From: an uncultured Prevotellaceae bacterium
GTDB taxonomy: Bacteria > Bacteroidota > Bacteroidia > Bacteroidales > Bacteroidaceae
Direction of reading: 5' to 3'
Length of the DNA stretch: 64,000 bases
Assembly: GCA_902790625.1 (NCBI GenBank)
Contig: CADASP010000009.1
Coordinates: 62,001 to 126,000 of the forward strand
How positions within the stretch are numbered: the stretch's first letter is position 1; each line of letters starts with the position of its first letter. The position numbers and the translations under genes are program-made. Below the pieces are notes generated by a model. It did no database searches and was not told where the DNA came from. It saw only the letters and a program-made list of their open reading frames with translations. Below are positions 27,551-36,615 of this stretch, piece after piece.

Positions 27551-28786
27551 TCAATTCCCGTCGGGCTTTGCGTTCTCCTTCATCGGCGATGGTGCCCACT
27601 CAAAGGAGCGCCAGTCGTCGGGCTTGGTGGGGTCAAAGTCGCGCCAGTCGCTACGCAGATATTGTGCCAAGGGCAGCTGCAGCCGCTTGATGCCCATCAC
27701 CACGCACTTCGCCACCTGACTGGCTCCAAAGGGGTTGAAATGGGTGTTGTCGGCCAGCTCGCGCCCATAGGCCTCCTTGGGATAGTGCACCAGCAGATGC
27801 TTCGACTCCTCCACTCCTGTGGCCTCGTAGAGCTGTGTGGTCATGGTGGTGAGGTCGATGAGTGGCACCTGCTCCCGCTCGGCCACCTGCTTCATAGCAG
27901 CCGGGAAGTCGCCATGACTATTGCGGACGGTCTTCCCGTCGCTTTCAAACTGCCGGCGTTGCGTGGGCGTGCAGAACACAATTTGTGCTCCAACCTTTCG
28001 CACCTCGTCGACAAATATCTTCAGCTGATACTGGTAGTGATACCACGCTCCGTCGCCGGGTCGGTGCTCCTTCTCGTCGTTGTGGCCAAACTCCACAAAG
28101 ACGTAGTCGCCCTTCTTCAGCGTCTTCAGGATTTTCTCCAGTCGGAACGAGCCGATGAACGTGCGGCAGGTGAGTCCGCTCTCGGCATGGTTGCTCACGG
28201 CCACCTGTGGCCCCATCCAGCGGGTGATGAGCTGTCCCCACGATGCCCAAGGCTCATAGTTCTGGTCCACCACCGTGCTGTTGCCACACAGATAGACGGT
28301 GGGCACGTCGTCGTCGCGCTCCACGTGGATGCTGCGCACGGCGGGCTGCGGCCCGTTGAACTCCAGCGTCAGCTTGTCATCCCAGTCCAGGTAGTCTTTC
28401 TCGCGGTCTTTGATTTTCACCCGGCGGTCGCCCTCAATGACGGGCGAGCGCTTATTCACCACAAACTCCACCGTCTGTGTGTCCTTCTTCTTCGGCGTCA
28501 CCACCTGGTCCATCATCAGGCGTCGGCTCTCGGCTCTCACCGTGGTGTTGCCACCCTTCACTCCTCCCAGCACTATGCGCACGCGATAGTTGCCGTCGGG
28601 CACTCTCACCGAGAAGTAGAAGGGCTGCGACGAGGCTTTCTTCACATCAAAGGCTGTGCCGAAGTCATATCCATAGCCGTCGTGCTCGTTGTAGGTGGGC
28701 TGCGGCTGCGTCAGGTCAAAGTCGAAGGTCTGCCCCTGCGCGGTGAAGGGCACGATGAAAAGTAGTGTAAGAAGGAAGAACTTCAT
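27551..28786 (-). CDS. Rhamnogalacturonan acetylesterase, CE12 (SGNH hydrolase)
   Basis: I start at the ATG at 28786 (411 residues), which gives a clean signal peptide (1-18, LLTLLFIVPFTAQG) and sits 19 bases past the consensus promoter; a longer frame from 28870 would start upstream of the promoter. Residues 22-155 are a beta-sandwich similar to carbohydrate-binding or C-terminal CE12 modules. The SGNH core has block I GNSTV (S170 nucleophile), FGHND (233-237) and DNTHF (D346, H349). CE12 enzymes remove acetyl groups from rhamnogalacturonan I, which fits the rhamnosidase next to it. Confidence 0.87.
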   Translation of the reverse strand: MKFFLLTLLFIVPFTAQGQTFDFDLTQPQPTYNEHDGYGYDFGTAFDVKKASSQPFYFSVRVPDGNYRVRIVLGGVKGGNTTVRAESRRLMMDQVVTPKKKDTQTVEFVVNKRSPVIEGDRRVKIKDREKDYLDWDDKLTLEFNGPQPAVRSIHVERDDDVPTVYLCGNSTVVDQNYEPWASWGQLITRWMGPQVAVSNHAESGLTCRTFIGSFRLEKILKTLKKGDYVFVEFGHNDEKEHRPGDGAWYHYQYQLKIFVDEVRKVGAQIVFCTPTQRRQFESDGKTVRNSHGDFPAAMKQVAEREQVPLIDLTTMTTQLYEATGVEESKHLLVHYPKEAYGRELADNTHFNPFGASQVAKCVVMGIKRLQLPLAQYLRSDWRDFDPTKPDDWRSFEWAPSPMKENAKPDGN

Positions 28787-28804
28787 GGTAAACCAATTTT
28801 GATG

Positions 28805-28835
28805 CAAAGGTACAAATAAAGGAGCGAAAAGCAAA
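28805..28835 (-). promoter_or_regulatory. Consensus promoter of the CE12-GH106 unit
   Basis: Minus strand TTTG (28832-28835), 19 bases, TACCTTTG (28805-28812). About 40 bases around it (CTTTGCTTTTCGCTC ... GTACCTTTGCA) are almost the same as the glnS promoter. Confidence 0.78.
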
Positions 28836-29000
28836 GGAAAAAGGGCATTTTTCTTTTTTTTGCCCCCCAAAAACCGACCTGTCAGGTTGAAAAGACGCTA
28901 AAACCGTCTCCTTTTGCAATTATTGCTCATTGTTTTCGCTTTTTTCTGTTTTTCTTTGTAATTTTACCCCCGCAAATCGACAACTAACGGAAACCACCTA

Positions 29001-30344
29001 ATGACAATGAAACGAATCAAAGGCCAATGGATGATGGGGCTGGCACTGGCGCTCATCACTTTTCACTACTCGCTGTTCACTGCTTCTGCCGAGAACTATC
29101 CCTATCGGAGCGACTATCTGTGGTTGACGCTGCCCGACCATCCGAACTGGATCTATGCCACGGGCGAGAAGGCTAAGGTGGAAGTAACATTCTGTCGGTA
29201 TGGTATTCCGCAGAATGTGGAAGTAAGCTATGAGATAGGTCCCGACATGCTGCCCGCCACCACCAAGGGAAAGGTGATGCTGAAGAATGGGCGCGCCGTC
29301 ATCGACATGGGAACGATGAAGAAGCCCGGCTTTCTCGACCTGCGGCTCAAGGCTGCCATCGGCGACAAGCAGTATGAGCACCATGTGAAGGTGGGCTTCT
29401 CGCCCGAGCGGCTACAGCCCTACACGAAGAACCCCGCCGACTTCGATGCTTTCTGGAGTGCCTGCCTGGAAGAGGCTCGTCGACAGGTGGTTACCGACAA
29501 ACTCTTGGTGAAGAGCGAGAAGGTTGACAAATACTCTACCGACGAGTTTGATTGCTATCTGCTGAAGCTCCACACCGACCGCCGCCACAGCATCTACGGC
29601 TACTTGACGATGCCTAAGCACTCCAACGGCCGCCACCCCGTGGTGCTCTGTCCTCCGGGAGCGGGCATCAAGACCATCAAGGAGCCCATGCGCAACACCT
29701 ACTATGCCCAGAACGGTTTCATTCGTCTGGAGATGGAAATCCACGGTCTGAACCCTGAGATGACCGACGAGCAGTTCAAGGAGATTTCCAGCGCCTTTTC
29801 TGGCGAGAACGGCTATTTAGAGAATGGACTCGACAACCGCGACAACTATTACATGAAGCACGTCTACGTGGCGTGTGTGCGTGCCCTCGACTACCTCTGC
29901 TCGCTACCCCAGTGGGACGGCCGCAACGTCTTCGTGCAGGGTGGCAGCCAGGGTGGAGCCCTCTCGCTCATCACCGCCGCTCTCGACCCCCGCGTGACGG
30001 CTTGTGTGGCCAACCATCCCGCCCTGAGCGACATGGCGGGCTATGCCGAGGCGGGGCGCACCGGAGGCTATCCGCACTTCGTCCGCGAGAACCAAATGCT
30101 CACGACCGAGAAAATCAACACGCTACAGTACTACGACGTAGTGAACTTTGCCCGCCGCATCCAGTGCCCCGTCTATCTGACGTGGGGTTTCAATGACAAC
30201 ACCTGTCCACCCACCACCAGCTATATTGTTTGGAACCTCATCAGCGCACCTAAGGAATCGCTCATCACGCCCATCAACGAACACTGGACCACGGCCGACA
30301 CCAACTACGGTCAGATGCTCTGGCTGCAAAAGCACATCCAATGA
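29001..30344 (+). CDS. Acetyl-xylan/cephalosporin-C type esterase, CE7 (AXE1 family)
   Basis: 447 residues: a signal peptide whose core ALALITFHYSLFTASA is encoded by short reiterated words; a beta-sandwich (about 30-135); then the AXE1 hydrolase with RPVVLCPPGAG-type oxyanion region (HPVVLCPPGAG), nucleophile S316 in GGSQGG, and H428 near the end (EHWTTADT). CE7 enzymes deacetylate xylo-oligosaccharides and other small acetylated sugars. It is divergent from the CE12-GH106 unit over a 214-base gap, and its role there would be to finish deacetylation. A weak -7-like TAATTTTA is at 28959. An upstream-extended start is not needed; a second ATG lies two codons in. Confidence 0.85.
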   Translation: MTMKRIKGQWMMGLALALITFHYSLFTASAENYPYRSDYLWLTLPDHPNWIYATGEKAKVEVTFCRYGIPQNVEVSYEIGPDMLPATTKGKVMLKNGRAVIDMGTMKKPGFLDLRLKAAIGDKQYEHHVKVGFSPERLQPYTKNPADFDAFWSACLEEARRQVVTDKLLVKSEKVDKYSTDEFDCYLLKLHTDRRHSIYGYLTMPKHSNGRHPVVLCPPGAGIKTIKEPMRNTYYAQNGFIRLEMEIHGLNPEMTDEQFKEISSAFSGENGYLENGLDNRDNYYMKHVYVACVRALDYLCSLPQWDGRNVFVQGGSQGGALSLITAALDPRVTACVANHPALSDMAGYAEAGRTGGYPHFVRENQMLTTEKINTLQYYDVVNFARRIQCPVYLTWGFNDNTCPPTTSYIVWNLISAPKESLITPINEHWTTADTNYGQMLWLQKHIQ

Positions 30345-30527
30345 AAGGGTTTCTTCCCTCACCTATCATCAATTCCCCGTCCCTTATACGGCAACTACTC
30401 AGTTCACCCCGGGGCCATCTTGCACCCCAGCAAAACGAAGAATTACAGATTAGCCATGAAGCTAAGATTGTCACAGACGAGTGGAATGGGTATAACAGAT
30501 AGCCACACGAAAACGCGTAGAAACATT
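30345..30527. other. Gene-free gap before the palindrome
   Basis: Between the CE7 gene and the long palindrome. Translation in all frames gives only short broken frames; I see no RNA gene or promoter here. Confidence 0.6.
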
Positions 30528-30599
30528 CGCTTGAAAAAAACTATCGCAGACTAATTTTGGAGCACTCCAAAATTAGTCTGCGATAGTTTTTTTCAAGCG
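30528..30599. terminator. 35-bp perfect palindrome, likely bidirectional terminator
   Basis: Arms 30528-30562 and 30565-30599 pair perfectly with a 2-base centre (CA). A7 and T7 runs inside the arms give T-runs on both strands, as for a terminator shared by the convergent CE7 and glyA genes. The core TTTTGGAGCACTCCAAAA resembles the palindromes upstream of htpG. Confidence 0.75.
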
Positions 30600-30669
30600 G
30601 GAGCTAAAAGAGGGGGTGTGGAGGGCGCATTTAGGCCCATGAGGCCTACCTACTACTCCACCCTTATGC

Positions 30670-31950
30670 TTACCAAGCGAAGAGAGGATATTCCTTCATC
30701 TTTTCGTTCACGCGCTGGCGCACGCTGGCGATGACCTGCTCGTCTTGGGGCGCATTGAGCACCTCTTCAATCCAAGCGGCAATCTGCACCATCAGATCTT
30801 CCTTGGCCCCGCGCGTGGTGATGGCGGGCGTGCCCAAGCGGATGCCACTGGTCTGGAAGGCTGAACGGGTGTCGAAGGGCACCATGTTCTTGTTCACGGT
30901 AATATCGGCGGCCACCAGTGCATTCTCGGCCACCTTGCCTGTCAGGTCGGGATATTTCGAACGCAGGTCTACCAGCATCGAATGGTTGTCGGTGCCGCCG
31001 CTCACGATGCCGAATCCACGCTTCACCAGCTCCTCGGCCAGTGTCTTCGCATTCTTCTGCACCTGCAGTGCCCACTCCTTGAACTCAGGCTGCAGTGCCT
31101 CGCCGAAGGCCACGGCCTTGGCAGCGATGACGTGCTCCAGGGGGCCACCCTGCTGTCCGGGGAAGACGGCGCTGTTGAGCAGGGCCGACATCATCTTCAC
31201 CTCGCCCTTGGGAGTCTTCAGTCCCCAAGGATTCTCAAAGTCCTTGCCCATGAGGATGATGCCACCGCGTGGGCCACGCAGCGTCTTGTGTGTGGTGCTG
31301 GTGACGATGTGGGCATATTTCACTGGGTTGTCGAGCAGTCCGGCGGCGATGAGTCCGGCAGGGTGTGCCATGTCAATCATCAGCAGTGCCCCCACTTTGT
31401 CGGCAATCTCTCGCATGCGTTTGTAGTCCCACTCACGGCTGTAGGCGCTTCCTCCACCGATGATCAGCTTGGGCTGGTGCTCCAGTGCCAGTTTCTCCAT
31501 TTCGTCGTAATCCACGCGCCCCGTCTCCTTGCTGAGGTTGTAGCCCACGGGCTTGTAAAGAATGCCACTGGTGTTGACGAGTGAGCCGTGGCTCAGGTGT
31601 CCTCCGTGTGCCAGATTCAATCCCATGAAGGTGTCGCCGGGCTTCAGCACTGCCAGGAGCACTGCTGCGTTGGCTTGTGCGCCACTGTGGGGCTGCACGT
31701 TGGCATACTCAGCGTCGAAAAGCTTGCAGACGCGCTCAATGGCCAAGCGCTCCACCTCGTCCACCACCTGGCATCCGCCGTAGTAGCGCTTGCCGGGGTA
31801 GCCTTCAGCATATTTGTTGGTCAGCCAAGAGCCCATGGCCTGCATCACTTCGTCGCTCACGAAGTTCTCGCTGGCAATGAGTTCTATACCTTTCAACTGG
31901 CGCTGGTGTTCGCGCTCAATCATCTCAAAAATGGCATTGTCTTTTTTCAT
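30670..31950 (-). CDS. glyA: Serine hydroxymethyltransferase
   Basis: PLP enzyme that interconverts serine and glycine and charges tetrahydrofolate. I start at 31950 ([14 protein letters not shown], 426 residues); the frame continues 31 codons upstream but crosses the promoter. The active-site Lys is K222 in [15 protein letters not shown], and the YPGKRYYGG and [12 protein letters not shown] blocks are intact. Monocistronic between the palindrome and the promoter at 31990. Confidence 0.96.
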   Translation of the reverse strand: MKKDNAIFEMIEREHQRQLKGIELIASENFVSDEVMQAMGSWLTNKYAEGYPGKRYYGGCQVVDEVERLAIERVCKLFDAEYANVQPHSGAQANAAVLLAVLKPGDTFMGLNLAHGGHLSHGSLVNTSGILYKPVGYNLSKETGRVDYDEMEKLALEHQPKLIIGGGSAYSREWDYKRMREIADKVGALLMIDMAHPAGLIAAGLLDNPVKYAHIVTSTTHKTLRGPRGGIILMGKDFENPWGLKTPKGEVKMMSALLNSAVFPGQQGGPLEHVIAAKAVAFGEALQPEFKEWALQVQKNAKTLAEELVKRGFGIVSGGTDNHSMLVDLRSKYPDLTGKVAENALVAADITVNKNMVPFDTRSAFQTSGIRLGTPAITTRGAKEDLMVQIAAWIEEVLNAPQDEQVIASVRQRVNEKMKEYPLFAW

Positions 31951-31989
31951 TTTTGTTTGCCTTAATAATAATAAAATGTGAAATCGATG

Positions 31990-32020
31990 CAAAGGTACTC
32001 GAAAAATGTTAAAGTGCCAA
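31990..32020 (-). promoter_or_regulatory. Promoter of glyA
   Basis: Minus strand TTG (32018-32020), 20 bases, TACCTTTG (31990-31997), 39 bases ahead of the ATG. Confidence 0.65.
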
Positions 32021-32170
32021 GCTTTTTCCCATTTTTCTTGCAAGAACTTATGGTGCTCGCGCTCGTTGTTGCCCGTCAGGCTTGCAAAGCGAGGACTCCG
32101 TGGGGGCGGCAGCTCCGTTAAAGATTGCTAAATTGTAGGGCGAATTGCTTATCGAATGAACAATATTCTG

Positions 32171-32178
32171 TATTTTTG
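32171..32178 (+). promoter_or_regulatory. -7 box of the large surface protein gene
   Basis: TATTTTTG, 50 bases before the ATG at 32229. A TTG at 32145 has a 23-base spacer, longer than ideal. Confidence 0.45.
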
Positions 32179-32228
32179 CAATCAGCTGTTTACTAACTTT
32201 ATTTACTACTTTATTAAATTTCTTAATT

Positions 32229-35200
32229 ATGAAGAAAATTCTACTACTCGTGGGTGGGGTGTTCTTTGCTCTTTCCTCGTTTGCACAGGAAGAGGATGTG
32301 ACGTACCTCATCAAGAATGCAGGTTTCGAAGAAGACCTGACTTGGCAGGCCGATGGCGCCAAGAAAGCAATTGTAGACGAATCTACTGTGTTGAGCAACC
32401 GCAGCATTGCGGGCGTTGCTGCCGACGGCTCGCTCTATGCGCTTGTGAATCCCAGCACTCCCAACCATCGTGGCGATGGTCGCACATTAGAGGCCACCAA
32501 CGGTTTCATTGGTGCCATCAGCGGCTGGGTGACCGACATGCCTACCGACAAGAAATGTGAATGGGTGTACTTTGGTACTGTGCCCTACGACCTGGGCGAG
32601 ACTGCCATTCCCGTGGCCGACGATGGCACCACCTACCTCTCGGTTCCTGCCAAGCCCGCTGGCTTCGACACCGACGACAACAAGGGTATGCTCTACCTGC
32701 GCGCCGGTTGGGGCGGTGGCCGCAGCTATCGCCAGGTGGTGAAGCTCGACTGTGCCGTCTATCGTCTGGAATACTGGACCATTAACATCAACCCCAACTC
32801 TAACGCTACTGCCGAAGACCTGACCAAGATTACCTGTCGCAAGGAAGTGTTCAGGGACGAAGCCGGCACAGGCTTGAGCTCACATGAGTGGGTGAAGCAT
32901 GAGTTTGAGTTCACTCCCACCACAGAGTTCACGATGGAGTTTGGCTTCAAGTCGGCTAACACAGGTTCGGGCAATAACCCCATCGTCTGTCTCGATGGTA
33001 TCAAGCTCTACAAGATTGGCGAGGCCGACCCTGCCAAGCTGTATGAGTCGGACATCCTGGACATGATTACCGAGTGTGCCGAACTGAACAACCAGGCCAT
33101 CTCCTATGGCTATGTTGGACTGTCGTCTCAGCTGTCGGACTACATGATGACGCTGGAAGACAACCTGGGTGGCACGGCCGAAGAGTTGGCAGTAGCCGTG
33201 AGCGAGGCTACCCAACAGATGGTGGAATACCGCAAAGCCGTTGCCGAGCTGGAGAATGTGGATGCCATCCTGGCCAAGATGGAGAACTATCTGCGCAACA
33301 CGGAATATGCCGGCAGGGACGCCCTGGTGGAAGCCTACTACAAGATACTGGGTTACAAGGAGAATGATGTGGAAGAAGGTGTCGACGTGATTGCCCAGAT
33401 ACTGGGAGCCGTGGCTGAGGGCGAGGCTGCCATCCGCGCCTACATCATGTCGCAGAAGGGAAGCGAGGAGAATCCTGCCGACTTCACCATCTTCATCAGC
33501 CATCCCTGGTTCATCGAGACCAGCGCCGAGCCTTCGTTCACCGATGGCGAGTGGGTGTTCCCCAAGCGCTACGACGAGGAAGGAACCGACCTCTATGTGG
33601 AGGGCAGCGCCACCAGCCCCAACCTGACCAGCGAGGGATGGTACCGGGCCGGTGCCGACGGTGGCGACCAGCGCCTGAACTGGCAGCGCCAACGCAGCTG
33701 CTGGAACGCATGGAACAACAACTTCTACTCCACGCTGGCCGTCGCACAGGACATCGAGGGTCTGCCCAACGGCTACTACACCGTGAGCGCCGACCTGGTG
33801 ACACAGACCTCGTGTCTGACCGACCAGCATGTCTTTGCACAGTCCATCGCCGGCAAGCAGATTTCCAACCCCCTCTCCACGGAAGGCTGGGACTACAACG
33901 AGTGGGAGACGCTCTCGATGACTGCCGAGCAGAAGGTGCTGGTGGTCGACGGTAAGCTGACCATCGGTGCCGAAGGAACGGGCAATGGCTCGGGTGCCGC
34001 CGGATGGTTCTGCGCCACCAACTTCCGTCTCTACTATCTGGGGGAGGCTCCCGCCGAGGCTCTCAAGGCTGCTTTCGACCAGAAGATTGCCGACGCGCAG
34101 GCGCTGGCCGCCACCATGCACTTCGCTGTTGACAAGCAGGCCCTGAACGATGCCATTGCCCAGTACAGCAACAGCACCGACTATGTCGAGGCAATGACCG
34201 CTCTGCAAGAGGCCATGAACGAGGCTCAGAAGAGTGAGGCCAAGTACGAGGAATACATCCCCAGCGACGGCACCATCGACGGCAAGACCATTCCCACCGT
34301 ATGGGCTACGCTGAAGAAGAATGGCGGCGAGGGCTATGGCGCTGCCGAGGACATCGTGTCGTTTGCCTACGATTATGTGCAAAACTGGATTGTCTGCGAC
34401 ACCGCCACTTACACCAAGTTCGACGCCACGGTCAATCTGCTGAAGAACTATGTGAACACCTATGCTCCCGTCTACAACGAGGCTGCCAGCGTAGCCGCTT
34501 CGGCTTCCGCATCGGGCAAGGCTGCACTCAACGACCTCATGGAGCAGCAGAAGGCTATGCTCACGGCCGAGATGCGCGACCTGGACACCATCAATGAGCT
34601 GATGGCCAAGCTGAGAGCGCTGATGGTGGTGGTGAAGAAGCAGAACCTCTACGACGACGTGAACGCCACCGACTACACCGCCTACATCCAGAACCCGAAG
34701 CTGGAGGCCGAGACTGGCTGGGACTTCAACAAGGGTAATGGCAACAACAACACCAACGGCGGACAGTGGTATGACGGTTCTTCCACTCGCTACATCGACT
34801 CCTACAACGGCGGCGGACTGATTGGCTTCATCGCCACCCAGCTCATCACCGACCTGCCCAACGGTACGTACAACGTGGGTGTCTACACCCGTACTCCCGC
34901 TGAGGGTGCCTACATCCTCCATGCTGTGAGCAACGACACGGTGTTTGTGGAGATTCCCATGAACTACTACAACACCTATACCGAGAATGGCGAGGATACC
35001 GTCGTTGTGGCCAGCGACCACCACGGTCCGATGTGGGACGAGGCTGAAGCTGCTTGGAATGCCGGCACCTACACCGAAGAGCAGTTTGCCATCTACAATG
35101 CCAACGACGGCAATGGTCGCGGCTGGCAGCATCAGGAGATGAACGGCATCGAAGTGAAGAACCACGAGCTGCTCATCGGCACGATGGCCGGAACTGAGGC

Positions 35201-35444
35201 CAGCAAGACTCCGAAAGTGTTTGCAGGTGCATGGTACTCTGTGGGCGGCTGGACGCTGACACTCGTGGCCAAGGGTGACAACACCGGATGGGGAGGCCCG
35301 TTGGCTGCCGGCATCAGAACGGTTGACATCACCAGCGTGCCCGATGGAATCTACTCCATCTCGGGTATCCGTCAGCATAAGCTGCAGCCTGGCCTGAACA
35401 TTGTCATCAGCAACGGCAAGGCTCAGAAGGTTATGATTAAGTAA
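32229..35444 (+). CDS. Large secreted/surface multidomain protein of unknown function
   Basis: 1071 residues with a signal peptide (1-19, LLLVGGVFFALSSFAQ). Three stretches look like galactose-binding-type jelly rolls starting with an IKNAGFEEDLTW/IQNPKLEAETGWDF/FISHPWFIETSAEP motif (about 25-260, 415-610 and 815-1020); between them are helical, Ala/Glu/Lys-rich segments like FIVAR or coiled spacers (about 270-400 and 610-800). The last 40 residues (VPDGIYSISGIRQHKLQPGLNIVI ... KVMIK) have the shape of the C-terminal sorting domains used by type IX secretion in Prevotella. I do not recognise a catalytic domain. Likely a cell-surface glycan-binding or adhesive protein; it lies among polysaccharide-degrading genes but is monocistronic. 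Confidence 0.8.
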   Translation: MKKILLLVGGVFFALSSFAQEEDVTYLIKNAGFEEDLTWQADGAKKAIVDESTVLSNRSIAGVAADGSLYALVNPSTPNHRGDGRTLEATNGFIGAISGWVTDMPTDKKCEWVYFGTVPYDLGETAIPVADDGTTYLSVPAKPAGFDTDDNKGMLYLRAGWGGGRSYRQVVKLDCAVYRLEYWTININPNSNATAEDLTKITCRKEVFRDEAGTGLSSHEWVKHEFEFTPTTEFTMEFGFKSANTGSGNNPIVCLDGIKLYKIGEADPAKLYESDILDMITECAELNNQAISYGYVGLSSQLSDYMMTLEDNLGGTAEELAVAVSEATQQMVEYRKAVAELENVDAILAKMENYLRNTEYAGRDALVEAYYKILGYKENDVEEGVDVIAQILGAVAEGEAAIRAYIMSQKGSEENPADFTIFISHPWFIETSAEPSFTDGEWVFPKRYDEEGTDLYVEGSATSPNLTSEGWYRAGADGGDQRLNWQRQRSCWNAWNNNFYSTLAVAQDIEGLPNGYYTVSADLVTQTSCLTDQHVFAQSIAGKQISNPLSTEGWDYNEWETLSMTAEQKVLVVDGKLTIGAEGTGNGSGAAGWFCATNFRLYYLGEAPAEALKAAFDQKIADAQALAATMHFAVDKQALNDAIAQYSNSTDYVEAMTALQEAMNEAQKSEAKYEEYIPSDGTIDGKTIPTVWATLKKNGGEGYGAAEDIVSFAYDYVQNWIVCDTATYTKFDATVNLLKNYVNTYAPVYNEAASVAASASASGKAALNDLMEQQKAMLTAEMRDLDTINELMAKLRALMVVVKKQNLYDDVNATDYTAYIQNPKLEAETGWDFNKGNGNNNTNGGQWYDGSSTRYIDSYNGGGLIGFIATQLITDLPNGTYNVGVYTRTPAEGAYILHAVSNDTVFVEIPMNYYNTYTENGEDTVVVASDHHGPMWDEAEAAWNAGTYTEEQFAIYNANDGNGRGWQHQEMNGIEVKNHELLIGTMAGTEASKTPKVFAGAWYSVGGWTLTLVAKGDNTGWGGPLAAGIRTVDITSVPDGIYSISGIRQHKLQPGLNIVISNGKAQKVMIK

Positions 35445-35770
35445 AACAGCAAGCCCCCCCTTCGCCCCCCGAGGGGGGGGGCACAATAGAAACTTAACCG
35501 ACAAAGCTATAGTAGCCCCCTCGGGGGCAGAAGGGGGGGCTTTGAGGCTTTTGGGGCTTTTAGGCTTTTTGCTGACTACTATAATAGAAGAAGTCCTCGA
35601 CAACACATACCAATGCTGTTGTCGAGGGCTTCTTCTTTGTTGGTGAGGGGTGAGTAGTGAGTGGTGAGTGGTGAGTGGAGGATAGCACTGCGGTAGCCGC
35701 TCGGCCCGAAGGGACGCTTTCATAAAGCACAGCGACTGAAAGAAATTCTTCATTCTTCACTCTTCATTCT
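35445..35770. other. Intergenic region of G/C-run hairpins and reiterated words
   Basis: Contains runs of C and G that can pair (AGCAAGCCCCCCC near 35449 with GGGGGGGCTTTG near 35533, and smaller CCCCCGAGGGGG), the terminator at 35587, a GTGAGTGGT tract (about 35643-35682) and a TTCATTCTTCAC tract (35745-35780). The last tract runs into the end of the broken DUF4832 gene. No gene is seen. Confidence 0.7.
35587..35640 (+). terminator. Terminator after the large surface protein
   Basis: A 19-bp stem with one G-T pair (35587-35605 with 35617-35635), then TTTG. It can also serve the convergent minus-strand remnant. Confidence 0.75.
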
Positions 35771-36404
35771 TCACTCTTCATTAAAAAAAGCGAATTCGAT
35801 GGTCTGCTGTGGAAGGATGCAGTCGCTGATAATCTGCACGTCGCTGCCGTCGGGCATAGGCGCGGCGGGAATCTCTATCGACCATTCTTCGCCAGGCAGC
35901 AGGCCACGAAGGGATGTCGCGGAGCGCACACTGCCCACCGCAAACCAAGCGTCGCGATAGATGGGCGCCACACCCTCGTTGGCAACCCGCAGACGGGTCG
36001 TCTTTCCGTCGGTCTCGCACTGTCTGACCACGAAGCGATAGCCTGTTGCCATCTACATCCCTGCTCGAAGGATACTCGTAGCGGAAGCGAGCTATCAGCT
36101 GATGCCCCCTGCTGGCCACATCATCCAGCACACGCTCAAACCAGCTCCAGTCATAGACGATGGTGCCGTCGGCCTCGCAGCCCTTCACCACCTTGCACGG
36201 CAAGCAGTACGAGAACTCCAGCTGAACCGTTGTCCCGTAATCAGCATGACGCCTACGCGCTTCTTCTGGCCATAACACCAGACCCGTCATGGGCTGGGGA
36301 TGGGTGATGGCGCGCTTCAGCGCCACCGTCCGCCATGTCTGGGAACAGCCGTCTGCCGCTCCCATGCTCAGCAGCAAGGCCAGTAGCATCATCTTGACAT
36401 TCAT
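35771..36404 (-). pseudogene. Broken DUF4874/DUF4832-type secreted protein
   Basis: The first part, from ATG 36404, encodes a signal peptide (MNVKMMLLALLLSMGAADGCS) and the opening of a DUF4874/DUF4832 protein (ITHPQPMTGLVLWPEEAR, then YDWSWFERVLDDVASRGHQLIARFRYEYP). At about 36050 the frame is lost, and the following 93 residues, in a different frame, are the normal DUF4832 end (GYRFVVRQCE, APIYRDAWFAVGS, LLPGEEWSIEIPA, ending FAFFNEE). Together they make about 210 residues, whereas intact relatives are well over 400, so I infer an internal deletion plus frameshift. The final codons come from the TTCATTCTTCAC tract. Divergent from GH2. Confidence 0.72.
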
Positions 36405-36564
36405 GATGCAAAAATACAAAAAAACGCATATATCGTAGACATTTCCACAAAAAAATGTCCGCCCCTCCTTTTGTTTTTCATCTTTTTGGCATAAAAAGGC
36501 CATCAGGAAAGGCTATGACGAAAAAAAACGAGGATATTATTGCTGCGTATTGGAAGAAAAGTCG

Positions 36565-36572
36565 TAACTTTG
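36565..36572 (+). promoter_or_regulatory. -7 box of the GH2 gene
   Basis: TAACTTTG, 44 bases ahead of the ATG. A TTG at 36540 is 22 bases upstream, slightly long. Confidence 0.5.
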
Positions 36573-36615
36573 CAACTGACTTTTTCTAAGTCACAACTAA
36601 CTACAAACTACAATT

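Noticed and set aside
32880..35753. A 957-codon minus-strand open frame opposite the large surface protein
   Set aside because: Same antisense signature of low-complexity Val/Leu/Gly/His; the plus-strand protein has signal peptide and sorting tail, so the minus frame is a shadow.
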